This document shows positions 44,562 through 54,571 of a stretch of DNA of 64,000 bases, one piece after another; positions within the stretch are counted from its first letter, which is position 1, and every line of letters begins with the position of its first letter. A program made the position numbers and the translations under genes. The stretch comes from Ureibacillus composti. GTDB lineage: Bacteria; Bacillota; Bacilli; Bacillales_A; Planococcaceae. Where the stretch lies: positions 3,365,001-3,429,000 of the forward strand of contig JAUCEP010000002.1 of the NCBI GenBank assembly GCA_030348875.1, read 5' to 3'. The notes under the pieces were generated by a model. The model did no database searches, had not been told where the DNA came from, and saw nothing but the letters and a program-made list of their open reading frames with translations.

Positions 44562-45866
44562 TTAGTTCTTTAGCTTTTCTTCAAATGCATCCTGGAATTT
44601 ATGAACATCCCCTGCACCCATAAATAGGAAAACTGCATCTTTATGATTTTTTAGAACTTCTATAGATTCAATCTTAAGTACCTCACTACCTTCAACCAAT
44701 GAAACTAAATCTTGGATAGATAATGATGAGCCAGACTTTTCTCGAGCTGAACTAAAAATGTCACATAAATATACAGCATCTGCACTTTTCAAACTATCTG
44801 CAAATTGTTGTAAAAAGGCTTGTGTTCTTGTAAACGTATGTGGCTGGAATATGGCAACTAACTCCTGATCAGGATACTTTTGACGTGCTGATTGTATTGT
44901 TGCTTTAATTTCTGTTGGATGATGAGCATAATCATCTACAAGCACATTGTTCCCAATTTTTGTTTCAGTAAACCTTCTTTTCACACCAGAGTAAGTACTT
45001 AATCGTTCTTGAATTAATTGAGCAGGTATCCCTTCGTAATGGCATAAAGAAATAACTGCTAATGAATTTAATACCGTATGATCTCCATACATTGGAATGA
45101 AGAATTTATCATAGAATTCATTTCTTACGTACACTTCAAAAGTAGTACCTTCAGTTGTTTTAACGATGTTACGAGCAGAGAAATCATTATGAGTTCCAAA
45201 CCCATAATAAACAACAGGTACGTTTGCCTGAATTTTTTGTAGGTTCTCGTCATCACCACAAGCGATGATTGCCTTTTTCACTTGTAATGCCATCTGTTGA
45301 AATGCAGAATAAACATCTTCAATATTTGCGAAATAATCAGGATGGTCAAAATCAATATTGGTCATGACAGCATAGTCAGGATGATATGCTAGAAAATGAC
45401 GTCTGTATTCACATGCTTCCATAACAAAGAATGAAGCTTCTTCTTTCCCCGAACCTGTACCATCCCCAATTAAGAAAGATGTTGGCATATATCCACCGAT
45501 TACATGGCTCATTAATCCAGTTGTAGATGTTTTCCCATGTGCACCAGTAATGGCAATGGAAGTATAATTTTTAATATAATCACCAAGAAATTTGTGGTAT
45601 CGAATGACTTCTACTCCTAGTTCATTTGCACGCACAAGTTCTGGATGGTCATCAGGAAAAGCATTCCCAGCAATGACCGTCATCCCCGGCTCTATATTAT
45701 CTGGATTAAATTCTAAAATGGTAATATTACGATCTCTTAATGGTTGTTCTGTAAAATAATATGTTGCCACATCAGATCCTTGCACTTTTTCTCCTGAGTC
45801 AAACAAAATTTGAGCTAAGGAACTCATTCCAGAACCTTTGATTCCTGTAAAATGATATACTGTCAT
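44562..45866 (-). CDS. murC: UDP-N-acetylmuramate--L-alanine ligase
   Basis: MurC adds L-alanine to UDP-MurNAc, the first peptide step of peptidoglycan synthesis. The 434-residue protein has the N-terminal UDP-binding fold ([17 protein letters not shown]), the ATP loop [17 protein letters not shown] near residue 105, the Mg site [11 protein letters not shown], and [12 protein letters not shown]. The ATG at 45866 has GGGAGG eight bases upstream; the longer frame is not needed. Its position between sftA and ytxG matches Bacillus subtilis. Confidence 0.97.
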   Translation of the reverse strand: MTVYHFTGIKGSGMSSLAQILFDSGEKVQGSDVATYYFTEQPLRDRNITILEFNPDNIEPGMTVIAGNAFPDDHPELVRANELGVEVIRYHKFLGDYIKNYTSIAITGAHGKTSTTGLMSHVIGGYMPTSFLIGDGTGSGKEEASFFVMEACEYRRHFLAYHPDYAVMTNIDFDHPDYFANIEDVYSAFQQMALQVKKAIIACGDDENLQKIQANVPVVYYGFGTHNDFSARNIVKTTEGTTFEVYVRNEFYDKFFIPMYGDHTVLNSLAVISLCHYEGIPAQLIQERLSTYSGVKRRFTETKIGNNVLVDDYAHHPTEIKATIQSARQKYPDQELVAIFQPHTFTRTQAFLQQFADSLKSADAVYLCDIFSSAREKSGSSLSIQDLVSLVEGSEVLKIESIEVLKNHKDAVFLFMGAGDVHKFQDAFEEKLKN

Positions 45867-46052
45867 GTTAAAAACCTCCCGGGATACAATTGACCCCACT
45901 TGAATATGCGAATGTAATTTTAAATTTAGTTTGTGCATAATAGTTTATTTTTAAAAACATAACCAATTATAGCACTAATTATATTAAACAATAAATGTGG
46001 TATTCTATATTTTTAGAGTCAAATGCACTCTTTTAGTCTATTTTCTCACTTG

Positions 46053-46082
46053 AAAAAAAATGAGAGGGATTTCCCCCTCATC
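46053..46082 (-). terminator. sftA terminator
   Basis: ATGAGGGGG and CCCTCTCAT pair (one mismatch) on the minus strand, followed by eight T. It overlaps the sftA stop codon. Confidence 0.88.
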
Positions 46083-49000
46083 ACTCAAACATTGATGTTA
46101 AATCAGATTCTGTGATATAAACTTCTCGAGGTTTACTTCCTCTTTGTTCAGAAACAAATCCTTGTTTTTCAAGCATATCAATTAGACGTGCTGCTCTATT
46201 ATAGCCAATATGGTATTTTCGTTGGATTGAAGAAGTAGATGCTGTACCCTGTTCAAATACAAAACGACACACCTCTTCAAACAACTCATCTTGCTCTTCA
46301 ACTACTTCTGCTTTTTTTAATAATTCCTCTTGTTGGAAGAAGTAATCTGGTTCCCCCTGCTGCCTAACATGTTCAATCACTTCTTCGATTTCATCATCTG
46401 TCACAAAAGTTCCTTGAAGACGGGTTGGAGCGCTCATACCATTTCCTAAATACAGCATATCGCCTCTGCCTAGTAAACGTTCAGCACCTTGAGCATCAAG
46501 AATTGTTCTTGAGTCAATTTGTGAAGAAACTGCAAATGCTATACGGGTTGGTATATTTGATTTAATTAAACCAGTAATAACATCAACTGAAGGACGCTGC
46601 GTTGCTAATATTAAATGTATTCCACATGCCCTTGCTTTTTGAGCTATTCTCGCTATTGCTTCTTCAACATCAGCCGGTGACATCATCATCAAATCAGCTA
46701 ACTCATCTATTACGATTAAAATATAAGGAAGCTTTTTATTATATTCCCCATTTGCCTCAGCAAGTTTATTATATCGTGGTAAGTCACGAGCACCTGCGTG
46801 AGCAAATAATTGATAACGATTTTCCATTTCTTCAACAGCCCACTTTAGCGCTGCAGTTGCAGCTTTTACGTCCGTAATAACAGGACTGACTAAATGAGGA
46901 ATATGATTAAATGGAGCTAACTCTACCATTTTAGGGTCAATTAACATCAATTTTAATTCGTGCGGATCAGCCTTATAAAGGAGACTCACTAATATGGAAT
47001 TAATGCAAACTGACTTCCCAGAACCAGTAGCGCCTGCAATCAAACCGTGAGGCATCTTGCGCAAGTCGATTGTCACAGGTTTTCCTGTTAAATCAAGTCC
47101 GAGAGCAGCTTCTAAAGGAGATTCCGATTGTTGAAACGATTCACTTGTTGTTACTTCCGATAAGCGAACAGCGCGTGAAATTCGATTTGGAATCTCAATT
47201 CCTATTGAACTTTTACCTGGGATTGGGGCTTGAATTCGAATATCTTTTGCTGCAAGCGCTAGCTTTAGATCATCAGCTAAGTTTCGTATTTTACTTACCT
47301 TCGTTCCATGCCCAACTGTAATTTCAAATTGAGTAACTGCTGGACCTTGCATAATTGACTCTATTTGTGCAGTTACTTGGAAGTGAGATAACGCTTCTAC
47401 AAGAATATCAGCTTGACTTTCCATCCAATCACGATCTTGTGTTTTCTCTTCTGGAGGAGATAAATAATCAATTGATGGTTTTACATATACTTTTGTAGGA
47501 GCCTTTACAACTTGTTCCTCTTCAATGAAAACTGGGGATTTTTCAACTACCTCAGTATTTTTCATTGGATTTTCTTCAGTTGAGTTCGAAGTATTTACCA
47601 TACTAGGATTTGTTATTTCCTCAACATTTTCCGTTTGCGGAGTTTCCGTCTCGACCTCTTGTTCTTCAGTAGATATTTCTTCTTGTAGTACCGGATCGCT
47701 CAATGATGAATTAGGGACGTTTAAATCATGATCCTCATTATTCTGTATTAGAAGATTTTCAACTTCTTTCTTTACAGTTAACGGCTGAGTTGGTTGTGTA
47801 TGATTGTTATTTTTCACGTATAACAATGATTTTGCTTTTTCTTTAAGTGCCAACTTTTCTTTATCAGATTTGAGCATTAGTACATTAAAAGGAAGTTTAC
47901 TACCCTTTGACTCTTCTTTTTTAGTCGAAGAACTCTCTTGAGAGTTTTCCTCATTTAATACGATATTATTATCTTCCAATTGGCTGATTGTTGTTTCTTC
48001 ATAAACAACTCCATCTTCCAATGAGCTGTTCACTGCTGGACCCATATCTAAGTTTTCATCATTGAGTTCAAATTTCGGAGAATCTTCTTCTACTACATCA
48101 TCCACCACATCGTCTGCAACTCTCGAAACCTCTTCATTTTTTTCATAGATTTGAGCTTCGTTGATATTGGCTTGCTCATTAATTTTTTGCTCGCTAAGTT
48201 CACTATCTTCTGAATAAGTATTCGGCTCGAAGTCTTGTTCTATCATTACATTGGTACTTTCCTCAGTACTTTGCACCTCATTGACTTCCGTTGTACGTTG
48301 GTCTTCTATATGAACATCATTCATTTGATCTCCGATGACTTCATTACTAACCACTATTGTTTCTACATCGGTTTGTTTTTCAATAACGATTGGTTCATCA
48401 TTTACTTCTTCAGCAAGAGGAGTTTCAATTTTTTCTACTGTACTTGGATTTTCTACTTTTTCTATCGAAGTTTGTTCTTCTATTATTTCCATAGTAGCAG
48501 CAACTTCTTTATTTTCTTTTACATATTCATACTCATCGTGTACTTCAACCTTATTAAGTTCTATATCCCTTTCATTCTTCAGGCTTTTATCGTAGATTAA
48601 TGAATCAATATCCTTTGAAGTTGTCGGTTCCTCATCTGCTCTTTTCGTTAGTAGTTCATTTAAAGGGCTTGGTTTTGAATAACCGTAAATAGGAGATGGT
48701 ACCTTAGATGGCACAAATCTCTTTCGATATGGATCTACTGTACTTTGCTCAACTTCTTTGTGTTTTGGTACCTGTTTTTGTACCTGTTGTCGATTTTTTT
48801 CCTGACGAATTGGTACTTTCTCAACTTTTGTTGGGGTTTCTACCCTCTGAATTGAATGATGAACCCTAGAAGGTTTTCCTTTTTTCTTTTGCCGTTTTTC
48901 TAGCAATTCACGTATCCTTGAGACTTCCACATCATAAACTTGCGAACCTGATGGGAGTTGGATGGAAGACTTTACATAATCAACGGAATATGAATCTCCA

Positions 49001-49233
49001 TGACTTTCAAGTGAACGGTTTAATTTCGTAGAATGCTTCATGGAAGGCTTTGAATCATCCAGTTCATCATCTGATATTACTGGGAAACGAAAGGATGCTT
49101 TCTTCACTTGATTAATCTGTTGTGGATTATTTTTCACGTTTTCTTCTTTTTCATTTTCGTACTCGATCAATTCATCATCATCATCTATTTCAGCTAAAAA
49201 TAATTTCGATAAATGTTTTTTAAACCAGTTCAT
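46081..49233 (-). CDS. sftA: SftA (YtpT), soluble FtsK/SpoIIIE-type DNA translocase
   Basis: SftA moves chromosomal DNA away from the closing septum before division finishes. The 1050-residue protein has no N-terminal membrane segments (MNWFKKHLSKLFLAEIDDDD). That separates SftA from membrane-bound SpoIIIE. Residues about 50-600 are a disordered linker very rich in Glu, Val, Ser and Thr. The motor follows, with Walker A GATGSGKSVCIN at 734 and Walker B ILIVIDELADLMM near 838. A winged-helix gamma domain at about 984-1050 (SIQRKYHIGYNRAARLIDML) reads the polarity of the chromosome. It is longer than the Bacillus subtilis protein (about 950), mainly in the linker. Confidence 0.95.
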   Translation of the reverse strand: MNWFKKHLSKLFLAEIDDDDELIEYENEKEENVKNNPQQINQVKKASFRFPVISDDELDDSKPSMKHSTKLNRSLESHGDSYSVDYVKSSIQLPSGSQVYDVEVSRIRELLEKRQKKKGKPSRVHHSIQRVETPTKVEKVPIRQEKNRQQVQKQVPKHKEVEQSTVDPYRKRFVPSKVPSPIYGYSKPSPLNELLTKRADEEPTTSKDIDSLIYDKSLKNERDIELNKVEVHDEYEYVKENKEVAATMEIIEEQTSIEKVENPSTVEKIETPLAEEVNDEPIVIEKQTDVETIVVSNEVIGDQMNDVHIEDQRTTEVNEVQSTEESTNVMIEQDFEPNTYSEDSELSEQKINEQANINEAQIYEKNEEVSRVADDVVDDVVEEDSPKFELNDENLDMGPAVNSSLEDGVVYEETTISQLEDNNIVLNEENSQESSSTKKEESKGSKLPFNVLMLKSDKEKLALKEKAKSLLYVKNNNHTQPTQPLTVKKEVENLLIQNNEDHDLNVPNSSLSDPVLQEEISTEEQEVETETPQTENVEEITNPSMVNTSNSTEENPMKNTEVVEKSPVFIEEEQVVKAPTKVYVKPSIDYLSPPEEKTQDRDWMESQADILVEALSHFQVTAQIESIMQGPAVTQFEITVGHGTKVSKIRNLADDLKLALAAKDIRIQAPIPGKSSIGIEIPNRISRAVRLSEVTTSESFQQSESPLEAALGLDLTGKPVTIDLRKMPHGLIAGATGSGKSVCINSILVSLLYKADPHELKLMLIDPKMVELAPFNHIPHLVSPVITDVKAATAALKWAVEEMENRYQLFAHAGARDLPRYNKLAEANGEYNKKLPYILIVIDELADLMMMSPADVEEAIARIAQKARACGIHLILATQRPSVDVITGLIKSNIPTRIAFAVSSQIDSRTILDAQGAERLLGRGDMLYLGNGMSAPTRLQGTFVTDDEIEEVIEHVRQQGEPDYFFQQEELLKKAEVVEEQDELFEEVCRFVFEQGTASTSSIQRKYHIGYNRAARLIDMLEKQGFVSEQRGSKPREVYITESDLTSMFE

Positions 49234-49690
49234 TGCTAATCACTCTTTCCTAAAAACATAGCCATTTTATTATATGTCAAATATGGAAAATGGGCTCTTT
49301 TAATTTTAACCAATAAATCTTATTACCTAAATTGATTAAGTTGTTGCGAAGGAGTACCCATTGTAAAAAAATCTGTATTTCTTTAAAAGAAACGCTTTTA
49401 GCAAAAGCATATCATAATTACATTGCAAAATGATAACAATGATAAAACATTTAAACAAAAGATGAAAACTTTTGAAATGAATCTTTAATCAAATCTGTGA
49501 ATATTTTAATTTGGACTAATAATTAAATGAAAGTAAATTAAAATGCTTATGTATAGTGTTCGATTTTTCTTTAAAAACTCCTTTATATAGCAACTTGAAA
49601 AGGTTGTCAAAAAATCTGTAATACACTTTCAAAAAATAAAAGAATTCGCCCTCATTCTAGATAATTAAGCGAATTCTTCATATTAGATAA
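49234..49690. other. Intergenic stretch between sftA and ytpR
   Basis: AT-rich DNA with the ytpR terminator at its right end. It presumably holds the sftA promoter. I see no gene in it. Confidence 0.6.
49631..49678 (-). terminator. ytpR terminator
   Basis: A 10-bp stem (AAGAATTCGC / GCGAATTCTT) with a 19-base loop, followed by TTTTATTTTTT on the minus strand. Confidence 0.85.
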
Positions 49691-50305
49691 TTATTTTGAT
49701 GTGACCGTAAAAGGTTGTCCTACTTCGGCACCTTCATCTAGTACTAAAATACCTTTTGCAGATGGTGCATTTGGAATTGCAAGTTCACGAGCAGAGCAAA
49801 GCATTCCAAATGAATCAACTCCGCGTAAATTTCCTTCTTTAATAACCATTCCTGAAGGCATAACAGCACCAATTTTTGCTACAACAACCTTTTGACCTTC
49901 TTCTACATTTGGAGCACCGCATACAATTTGCAATGTTTCTTCTCCAACATTTACTTTACAAATACTTAGTTTATCAGCATTTGGATGCTTTTCTTTTTCT
50001 TCAACGAAACCTACTACAAATTTAGGAGAAAAATCTACATCTAATGAAACTTGAGCTCCGTTTTCTTTTAAAGCAGCTTCAATTTTTTGTACTAGTTCAG
50101 GTATAATATCCACATTTCCTTGTACATCTAATTCAAGGTATTTACTTGCATTGAATAGATTAAATGCTTTGATTTCTCCAGTTTCTTTTTCTTTTAATAT
50201 TGCAACATCTTGCACTTTTTCAACTTCCGTGTTAACGATTGCTTCTGTTGCTAATTGGACTAGTAATACATCCCCAACGTATTTTTTATTATATGCTACG
50301 ATCAT
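49691..50305 (-). CDS. ytpR: YtpR, tRNA-binding (PheT N-terminal-like) protein
   Basis: A 204-residue protein with an N-terminal DUF4479 region (about 1-85) and a C-terminal OB-fold tRNA-binding domain. The latter is seen in VVGFVEEKEKHPNADKLSIC, IVCGAPNVEEGQKVVVAKIG and LRGVDSFGMLCSARELAI. The OB domain resembles the first domain of phenylalanyl-tRNA synthetase beta. The cellular role is not established. The start codon overlaps the ytpQ stop by four bases (ATGA), so the pair is coupled. Confidence 0.93.
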   Translation of the reverse strand: MIVAYNKKYVGDVLLVQLATEAIVNTEVEKVQDVAILKEKETGEIKAFNLFNASKYLELDVQGNVDIIPELVQKIEAALKENGAQVSLDVDFSPKFVVGFVEEKEKHPNADKLSICKVNVGEETLQIVCGAPNVEEGQKVVVAKIGAVMPSGMVIKEGNLRGVDSFGMLCSARELAIPNAPSAKGILVLDEGAEVGQPFTVTSK

Positions 50306-51117
50306 TTTTCATCTTGCTCCTTTTTCACTCTGTTCTTGGCTAATATAAAAATTGGCTCTAACTCGCCATTCTCATAAACAAATGATAATGAAGTAATTGG
50401 CACAGCTCCAACTGAAAAGAAATGCATTGTCATTTGTGCTAATACATCATAACCTGTTTCATTTCGAATATCACCAATAATTAATACATCTTGATGAGGG
50501 ACAGATACAGTCATGTCTCCTTCAATTTGATTCTTCATTTTATTTAAAAAAGCTTCATTTAAAATTCGACTTGCATCATACCCATCATTTTCATTGATGA
50601 AATAATAGATATTCCCCGCTACCTCGTCTTTCTTCATATTCGTAGGTAATTTTCGAACTGAAAAGCGAGCAGCTTCACGAATTTGGTTAGCTGTTACATT
50701 TAACTTCGAAAGCATGGATTCATCAATTAAACGATATGTATTGCCCAAATCAAGTGCATAATAAATGCGCGTTTCCGCAGTATGGTCAGTCGTAATAAAA
50801 TGATGGCCTTCTTTGGATGTTAATGGAAATGAGGTAGAACGAATGATTGGATACACCAATGATAAATCTTGGAATCCTTCGGTATGTTCCTTTTCCATTG
50901 CTAAAAAAGTTTGGTCAATTGTATAAATGACTTCTTCTATGGCTTTTTCTTTTCTTACATTATATTTGGATAATATTTCAGGAAGTGAAATATCGATTCC
51001 GCGTTTGATCGACTTGTGTTCGATTCTTAATTTGTCATGTTCTTGATCGAAATTAAATTCTAATCTTTGGTCATCTAATCGTTTTTTTAATTCTTCAACT
51101 AGTTGTTTCGATTTCAT
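50302..51117 (-). CDS. ytpQ: YtpQ, DUF1444 protein
   Basis: A 271-residue DUF1444 protein conserved in Bacillales, of unknown function. Family segments include FNFDQEHDKLRIEHK near residue 20, VYPIIRSTSFP near 90 and NENDGYDASRILNEAFLN near 175. No signal peptide or membrane segment is present. It is coupled to ytpR. In Bacillus subtilis the thioredoxin-like gene ytpP lies just upstream; here a lipoprotein gene takes that place. Confidence 0.9.
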   Translation of the reverse strand: MKSKQLVEELKKRLDDQRLEFNFDQEHDKLRIEHKSIKRGIDISLPEILSKYNVRKEKAIEEVIYTIDQTFLAMEKEHTEGFQDLSLVYPIIRSTSFPLTSKEGHHFITTDHTAETRIYYALDLGNTYRLIDESMLSKLNVTANQIREAARFSVRKLPTNMKKDEVAGNIYYFINENDGYDASRILNEAFLNKMKNQIEGDMTVSVPHQDVLIIGDIRNETGYDVLAQMTMHFFSVGAVPITSLSFVYENGELEPIFILAKNRVKKEQDEK

Positions 51118-51235
51118 GTAGTCAACCCTTTCATTCCTAATAACATCCTACACAAAGAGTCAGTTCCCGTAAAGTGAACCGTATTCATTACTTCTTACTG
51201 TATGTATGGCCAGGGTATTAAGCTATTAAATAAAA

Positions 51236-51281
51236 GGTAAGAGTGCAAACAAATTCAATTGAGTCGAACTTGTTTACACTC
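51236..51281 (-). terminator. Probable terminator of the lipoprotein gene
   Basis: On the minus strand GAGTGTAAACAAGTTC and GAATTTGTTTGCACTC pair over 16 bp with G-U pairs. The following T tract is weak. Confidence 0.6.
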
Positions 51282-51297
51282 TAAATAATACTATTTT

Positions 51298-51813
51298 TTA
51301 ATCTACTATATTTACTGACCGAACAATTTGCATCATGTCGACAAGTTTTACATCGATATTTTTATCTTCTGAAATTGTCGTCATTTTTACACCACCGCTA
51401 CTTACAACGAGTTCAAATTGTTCACCGTGTTCAACAACTGCTGTAAATCCAAAGGCACCATCTAACTCGACTGTTTGCTCTTTCACAATCTGGTTAGATT
51501 TGTTGTTCTTTAGAATTTCATAATGAAGATTACTATCTTCATCTTCATTTATATTAACAAAAAGAATGTAGCTTTCATTACCTTTTTTTAAAAGAAGGTT
51601 GTTTTTATCTTCACTTTGTTCAACAGTATATCCTTTTGGAACAAACAATTCTATTTTATCTAATGTTTGATTTGGCTTTTGAGGATTTTCTTCAAATACT
51701 GTTTGTGCACTAGCTACGCCTGTATCAATCTGTTCTTCTACAGATTTCCCACAACCTGCTAATACTAGAACTAAAGTGAATATTGTTATTGCAAGAAACC
51801 ATTTCCGTTTCAT
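51298..51813 (-). CDS. Predicted lipoprotein of unknown function
   Basis: A 171-residue secreted lipoprotein. The signal peptide (MKRKWFLAITIFTLVLVL) ends in the lipobox LAGC, so C21 is lipidated and the protein stays on the outer face of the membrane. The mature part is hydrophilic, with IELFVPKGYTVEQSEDKNNL and alternating strands that suggest a small beta-rich domain. I do not recognise a family. It is flanked by ytpQ and the DUF84 gene on the same strand, with a hairpin on the ytpQ side. Confidence 0.85.
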   Translation of the reverse strand: MKRKWFLAITIFTLVLVLAGCGKSVEEQIDTGVASAQTVFEENPQKPNQTLDKIELFVPKGYTVEQSEDKNNLLLKKGNESYILFVNINEDEDSNLHYEILKNNKSNQIVKEQTVELDGAFGFTAVVEHGEQFELVVSSGGVKMTTISEDKNIDVKLVDMMQIVRSVNIVD

Positions 51814-51904
51814 ACATTATTCCTCACTTTCTATTCCAACATACATTGTAATGATAGATTTAAATTCTTGCAATAAACATAGCTCGAATTTTTAAACTAC
51901 TCTA

Positions 51905-52429
51905 TCATTTAGTTAAGGAATTGTGAAATTTATATTGCCCTAATAGTAGCTTGACGATGTGTTCAAACATTTCTGTACGATCGACCAAATTGGCTGTAAA
52001 TACACCAATCGCACCGGAATTATGTCTTGTACCAATTTCATTTGTGTACTCATCCATTACTGGCCCAAGTTCTTTGCCATCACGTAATTGGTCAGCAATC
52101 TCTTCCGGCAAAATAAACGTTGCACCAGCTGATGTAATAGTTGTTCCATCTTTTAAAGCAAGTGCTCCCCAATTGCAACAATACATTACTCCATCAATCT
52201 CACGAACTCCACCTTCAAGGCCAAAATTTAAATCAGCACCCGATGCTTTTAATGTATTTACTGCTCTATTAATTGCCCCTTGTCTTGTTTCCTCGTCTGA
52301 AAAAGGCTGCTCTGAAACATTAGAAGATACATTGAATTGCTCATATCTGGCTTCATTAAAGTATGTACTTACAACATTTTCAATTGCTTTTGTTTTTGCT
52401 CTATTTTTTGTTCCGATTGCTACTCTCAT
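51905..52429 (-). CDS. DUF84 (YjjX-type) inosine/xanthosine triphosphatase
   Basis: A 174-residue protein of the ITPase-like DUF84 family. Characterised members remove non-canonical purine triphosphates such as ITP and XTP from the nucleotide pool. The N-terminus VAIGTKNRAKTKAIENV, SEQPFSDEETRQGAINRA, FGLEGGVREIDG and the C-terminal GTRHNSGAIGVFT fit the family. The ATG at 52429 has GGGTGA a few bases upstream; a GTG nine bases earlier is inside that site. Substrate preference is inferred from the family. Confidence 0.86.
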   Translation of the reverse strand: MRVAIGTKNRAKTKAIENVVSTYFNEARYEQFNVSSNVSEQPFSDEETRQGAINRAVNTLKASGADLNFGLEGGVREIDGVMYCCNWGALALKDGTTITSAGATFILPEEIADQLRDGKELGPVMDEYTNEIGTRHNSGAIGVFTANLVDRTEMFEHIVKLLLGQYKFHNSLTK

Positions 52430-52477
52430 TACTTTCACCCGTTTTATATTTATAAATTTTGTTCCATTTGGATATTG

Positions 52478-52513
52478 AAAAAGGAAAAAGAGAGTGTTAT
52501 GCTCACTCTCTCT
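52478..52513 (-). terminator. ytoP terminator
   Basis: AGAGAGTG and CACTCTCT pair with a seven-base loop, followed on the minus strand by TTTTTCCTTTTTC. Confidence 0.8.
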
Positions 52514-52570
52514 TCACTTTGATCCATTGTCAGTGTTATATCTCATTATTACAACATTACTTAGCGAGTT

Positions 52571-53647
52571 CTATACATTTTGACGAATACTTTCTACTGT
52601 AGAACGATCTGCTGATTTAACTAGTTTTACTAACAGCTCTTTTGCTGCAGCATAGTCATCTATATGAATAATTGATGCGGCCGTATGAATATAACGGGAA
52701 CAAATACCTATGACAGCACTTGGAATTCCTTCATTGGCAATATGCACTTTCCCTGCATCCGTACCACCTGGAGAAACGAAATATTGATAAGGAATCTTAT
52801 TTGATTCTGCTGTATCTAATATAAACTCTCTCATTCCTTTATGTGTCACCATAGTACGGTCAAAGATTCGTAGTAACGTGCCTTTTCCTAATTGTCCAAA
52901 TTGATTTTTATCACCAGATGTATCATTAGCAGGAGAAGCATCTAATGCGAAAAATAAATCAGGTTTAATCATGTAGGCAGAAACTTGTGCTCCGCGCAAT
53001 CCAACCTCTTCCATTACATTCGCACCAGAATATAAATGGTTAACAACTTTTTCGTTTTGTAATTCTTTTAATAGTTCAATTGCCAAACCACAACCATATC
53101 GATTATCCCATGCTTTGGCCATTATTTTTTTCGGGTTTTCCATTGGTGTAAATGGACATACAGGAATTATGGACTGACCTGGTTGAATCCCCATCTTTTC
53201 AGCATCTTCTTTACTATCTGCTCCAACATCAATTAACATATTTTTAATTTCCATTGGTTTAGACTTTTCAGCATCTGATAATAAATGTGGAGGGATCGAA
53301 GCAATTACCCCCGGGATTTCTTTATCTTTGGCATATACAGTCACACGTTGTGCTAGTAAAACTTGATTTGACCAGCCACCTAATGTTTGAAAGCGAAGCA
53401 TTCCGTTGTCAGTGATATTTGTTACCATAAAAGCAACTTCATCCATATGCCCTGCAACTAAAATTTTTGGTGCATTTGAATCTTCAGCTTTTCTTAAACC
53501 AAAAATCCCACCTAAATTGTCCTGGATAATTTCATCTGAATATTTCTCGAGTTCCCCTCGCATGAATTTTCGCACAGCATGTTCATTTCCAGGAGCACCT
53601 GGTAATTCTGTTAACGTTTTAAAAAGCTGTAAAGTTTCCTGATTCAT
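52571..53647 (-). CDS. ytoP: YtoP, M42-family aminopeptidase
   Basis: A 358-residue member of the M42 glutamyl aminopeptidase/deblocking peptidase family, which form large tetrahedral complexes and trim peptides from the N-terminus. The dinuclear metal site is readable: [12 protein letters not shown] (first His and Asp), [14 protein letters not shown] (bridging Asp), [11 protein letters not shown] (catalytic and ligand Glu), [14 protein letters not shown] and [20 protein letters not shown] precedes the ATG. It is divergent from ytzB. Confidence 0.94.
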   Translation of the reverse strand: MNQETLQLFKTLTELPGAPGNEHAVRKFMRGELEKYSDEIIQDNLGGIFGLRKAEDSNAPKILVAGHMDEVAFMVTNITDNGMLRFQTLGGWSNQVLLAQRVTVYAKDKEIPGVIASIPPHLLSDAEKSKPMEIKNMLIDVGADSKEDAEKMGIQPGQSIIPVCPFTPMENPKKIMAKAWDNRYGCGLAIELLKELQNEKVVNHLYSGANVMEEVGLRGAQVSAYMIKPDLFFALDASPANDTSGDKNQFGQLGKGTLLRIFDRTMVTHKGMREFILDTAESNKIPYQYFVSPGGTDAGKVHIANEGIPSAVIGICSRYIHTAASIIHIDDYAAAKELLVKLVKSADRSTVESIRQNV

Positions 53648-53834
53648 ATTCGGAACACTCCTTATTTTCTTTTCTAACTTCTTTATAGTAGCATAAACAT
53701 TTCCATATTCGAATTAATCGTGCTAGAAATTAAAGTTTTTTAGTAAAGATCTTATCGGTTTCTTTTACTACATAAATTTGGTCTGAAGGGATTAAAAATG
53801 GTAAAATAAATAATAGTGCAAAGGAGGATGACTT

Positions 53835-54149
53835 ATGAAATTACGTGATTTTATGTTAGGAGTAGCAACAGGATTAGCTGCTGCAATCGTTATTAAAGAA
53901 GCATCTGAAAAAATTTCACCGTATGTTCCTGCAAATCAAGTGCTTAACAATGTAAAAGCAGAATTTAAAAAAGAAACACCAATTGATGGTTCTTGGATTT
54001 ACATGAAAACTGAGGACTTTGATAACGGAGTCATGTCAATACCAGTCTATCGAGGTGGCATTTCTAGAATGGTCGATGGCGAAATTGAGTATTTTGAATT
54101 TGCTGCCGATGCGCGTTCAGGTGTAATTGTTGACTTAGTAAAATCGTAA
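53835..54149 (+). CDS. ytzB: YtzB, small PepSY-domain protein
   Basis: A 104-residue protein. A short N-terminal hydrophobic segment (about 5-22, DFMLGVATGLAAAIVI) probably anchors it to the membrane. A single PepSY-like domain (about 30-104) follows, with strands around GSWIYMKTEDF and YRGGISRMVDGEIEYFEFAAD and the tail TGEIVDL-like SGVIVDLVKS. PepSY domains are often inhibitors of secreted peptidases. It is divergent from the peptidase ytoP. AAAGGAGGATGAC precedes the ATG. Confidence 0.88.
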   Translation: MKLRDFMLGVATGLAAAIVIKEASEKISPYVPANQVLNNVKAEFKKETPIDGSWIYMKTEDFDNGVMSIPVYRGGISRMVDGEIEYFEFAADARSGVIVDLVKS

Positions 54150-54164
54150 TCCGTTAGTCATCCA

Positions 54165-54430
54165 AAAAGAAAGGCGGAGTACGCCCGATTAGCTCTGACA
54201 ACAACTGGAGGAACCGTCTTCAAGGGCGCTTTCTGCCCTTGAAGACGGTTTCAAAGTTGTCGAAGAGCTGGCGTTCGAAGCTAGACAATAAGAAAAGCGA
54301 AAAGCGGCTCGTTCAGGCTCGACACGCACTGGCCGCAAAAAACGCCACGTCCTGTGGCATTTGCGGCACTTGTACATCCTTGTACTGCGGAGCTTCTGAC
54401 TAGAGGGCGCTTTTTGCCATCGCAGGAAGA
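54165..54430. repeat. GC-rich extragenic repeat-like element with long hairpin
   Basis: A 15-bp perfect stem (ACCGTCTTCAAGGGC with its complement, about 54216-54252) is nested in an outer pairing (AGCTCT..GACAAC / GTTGTC..AGAGCT). Further on come GCC/GGC-rich pairings around GCCACGTCCTGTGGC (about 54344-54358) and GCCGCAAA/TTTGCGGC. The composition is far more GC-rich than its surroundings. The phrases resemble dispersed intergenic repeats (bcr-type) of Bacillaceae. That resemblance is from memory, not a search. Confidence 0.6.
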
Positions 54431-54484
54431 AATGAAGTGCGCGAGAGCCTAACCGCTGTAGCTAACAAATGTGTTTTTAAAAAG

Positions 54485-54522
54485 GGACAGTCCTCGTATA
54501 CGTTAGTTTACGAGGACTGTCC
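54485..54522. terminator. ytnP terminator (bidirectional)
   Basis: A perfect 14-bp stem (GGACAGTCCTCGTA with its complement) and a ten-base loop, with T-rich tails on both strands. Confidence 0.9.
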
Positions 54523-54571
54523 ATTTTATTATTCTTTAAAGAATTAGAAGTACATCTGTACTCCGTTTCTT

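Larger units (their letters stand above)
54150..54571. other. Intergenic stretch with GC-rich element and terminator
   Basis: The left 280 bases are a GC-rich folded element. The right end holds a long terminator serving ytnP. A short minus-strand open frame across the element is not a credible gene. Confidence 0.7.

Noticed and set aside
45867-45938. N-terminal extension of MurC
   Set aside because: The extra 24 codons precede a strong GGGAGG site and are absent from the conserved MurC start.
48235-48600. Long open frames antisense to the sftA linker
   Set aside because: They arise from the repetitive acidic codons of SftA on the other strand and have no ribosome-binding site.
49432-49455. 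Possible Fur box (TGATAAC-AATGATAA)
   Set aside because: The two halves are direct rather than inverted repeats, and the surrounding DNA is uniformly AT-rich.
54189-54377. 62-codon minus-strand open frame
   Set aside because: It lies wholly inside the GC-rich folded element and reads as low-complexity basic peptide.
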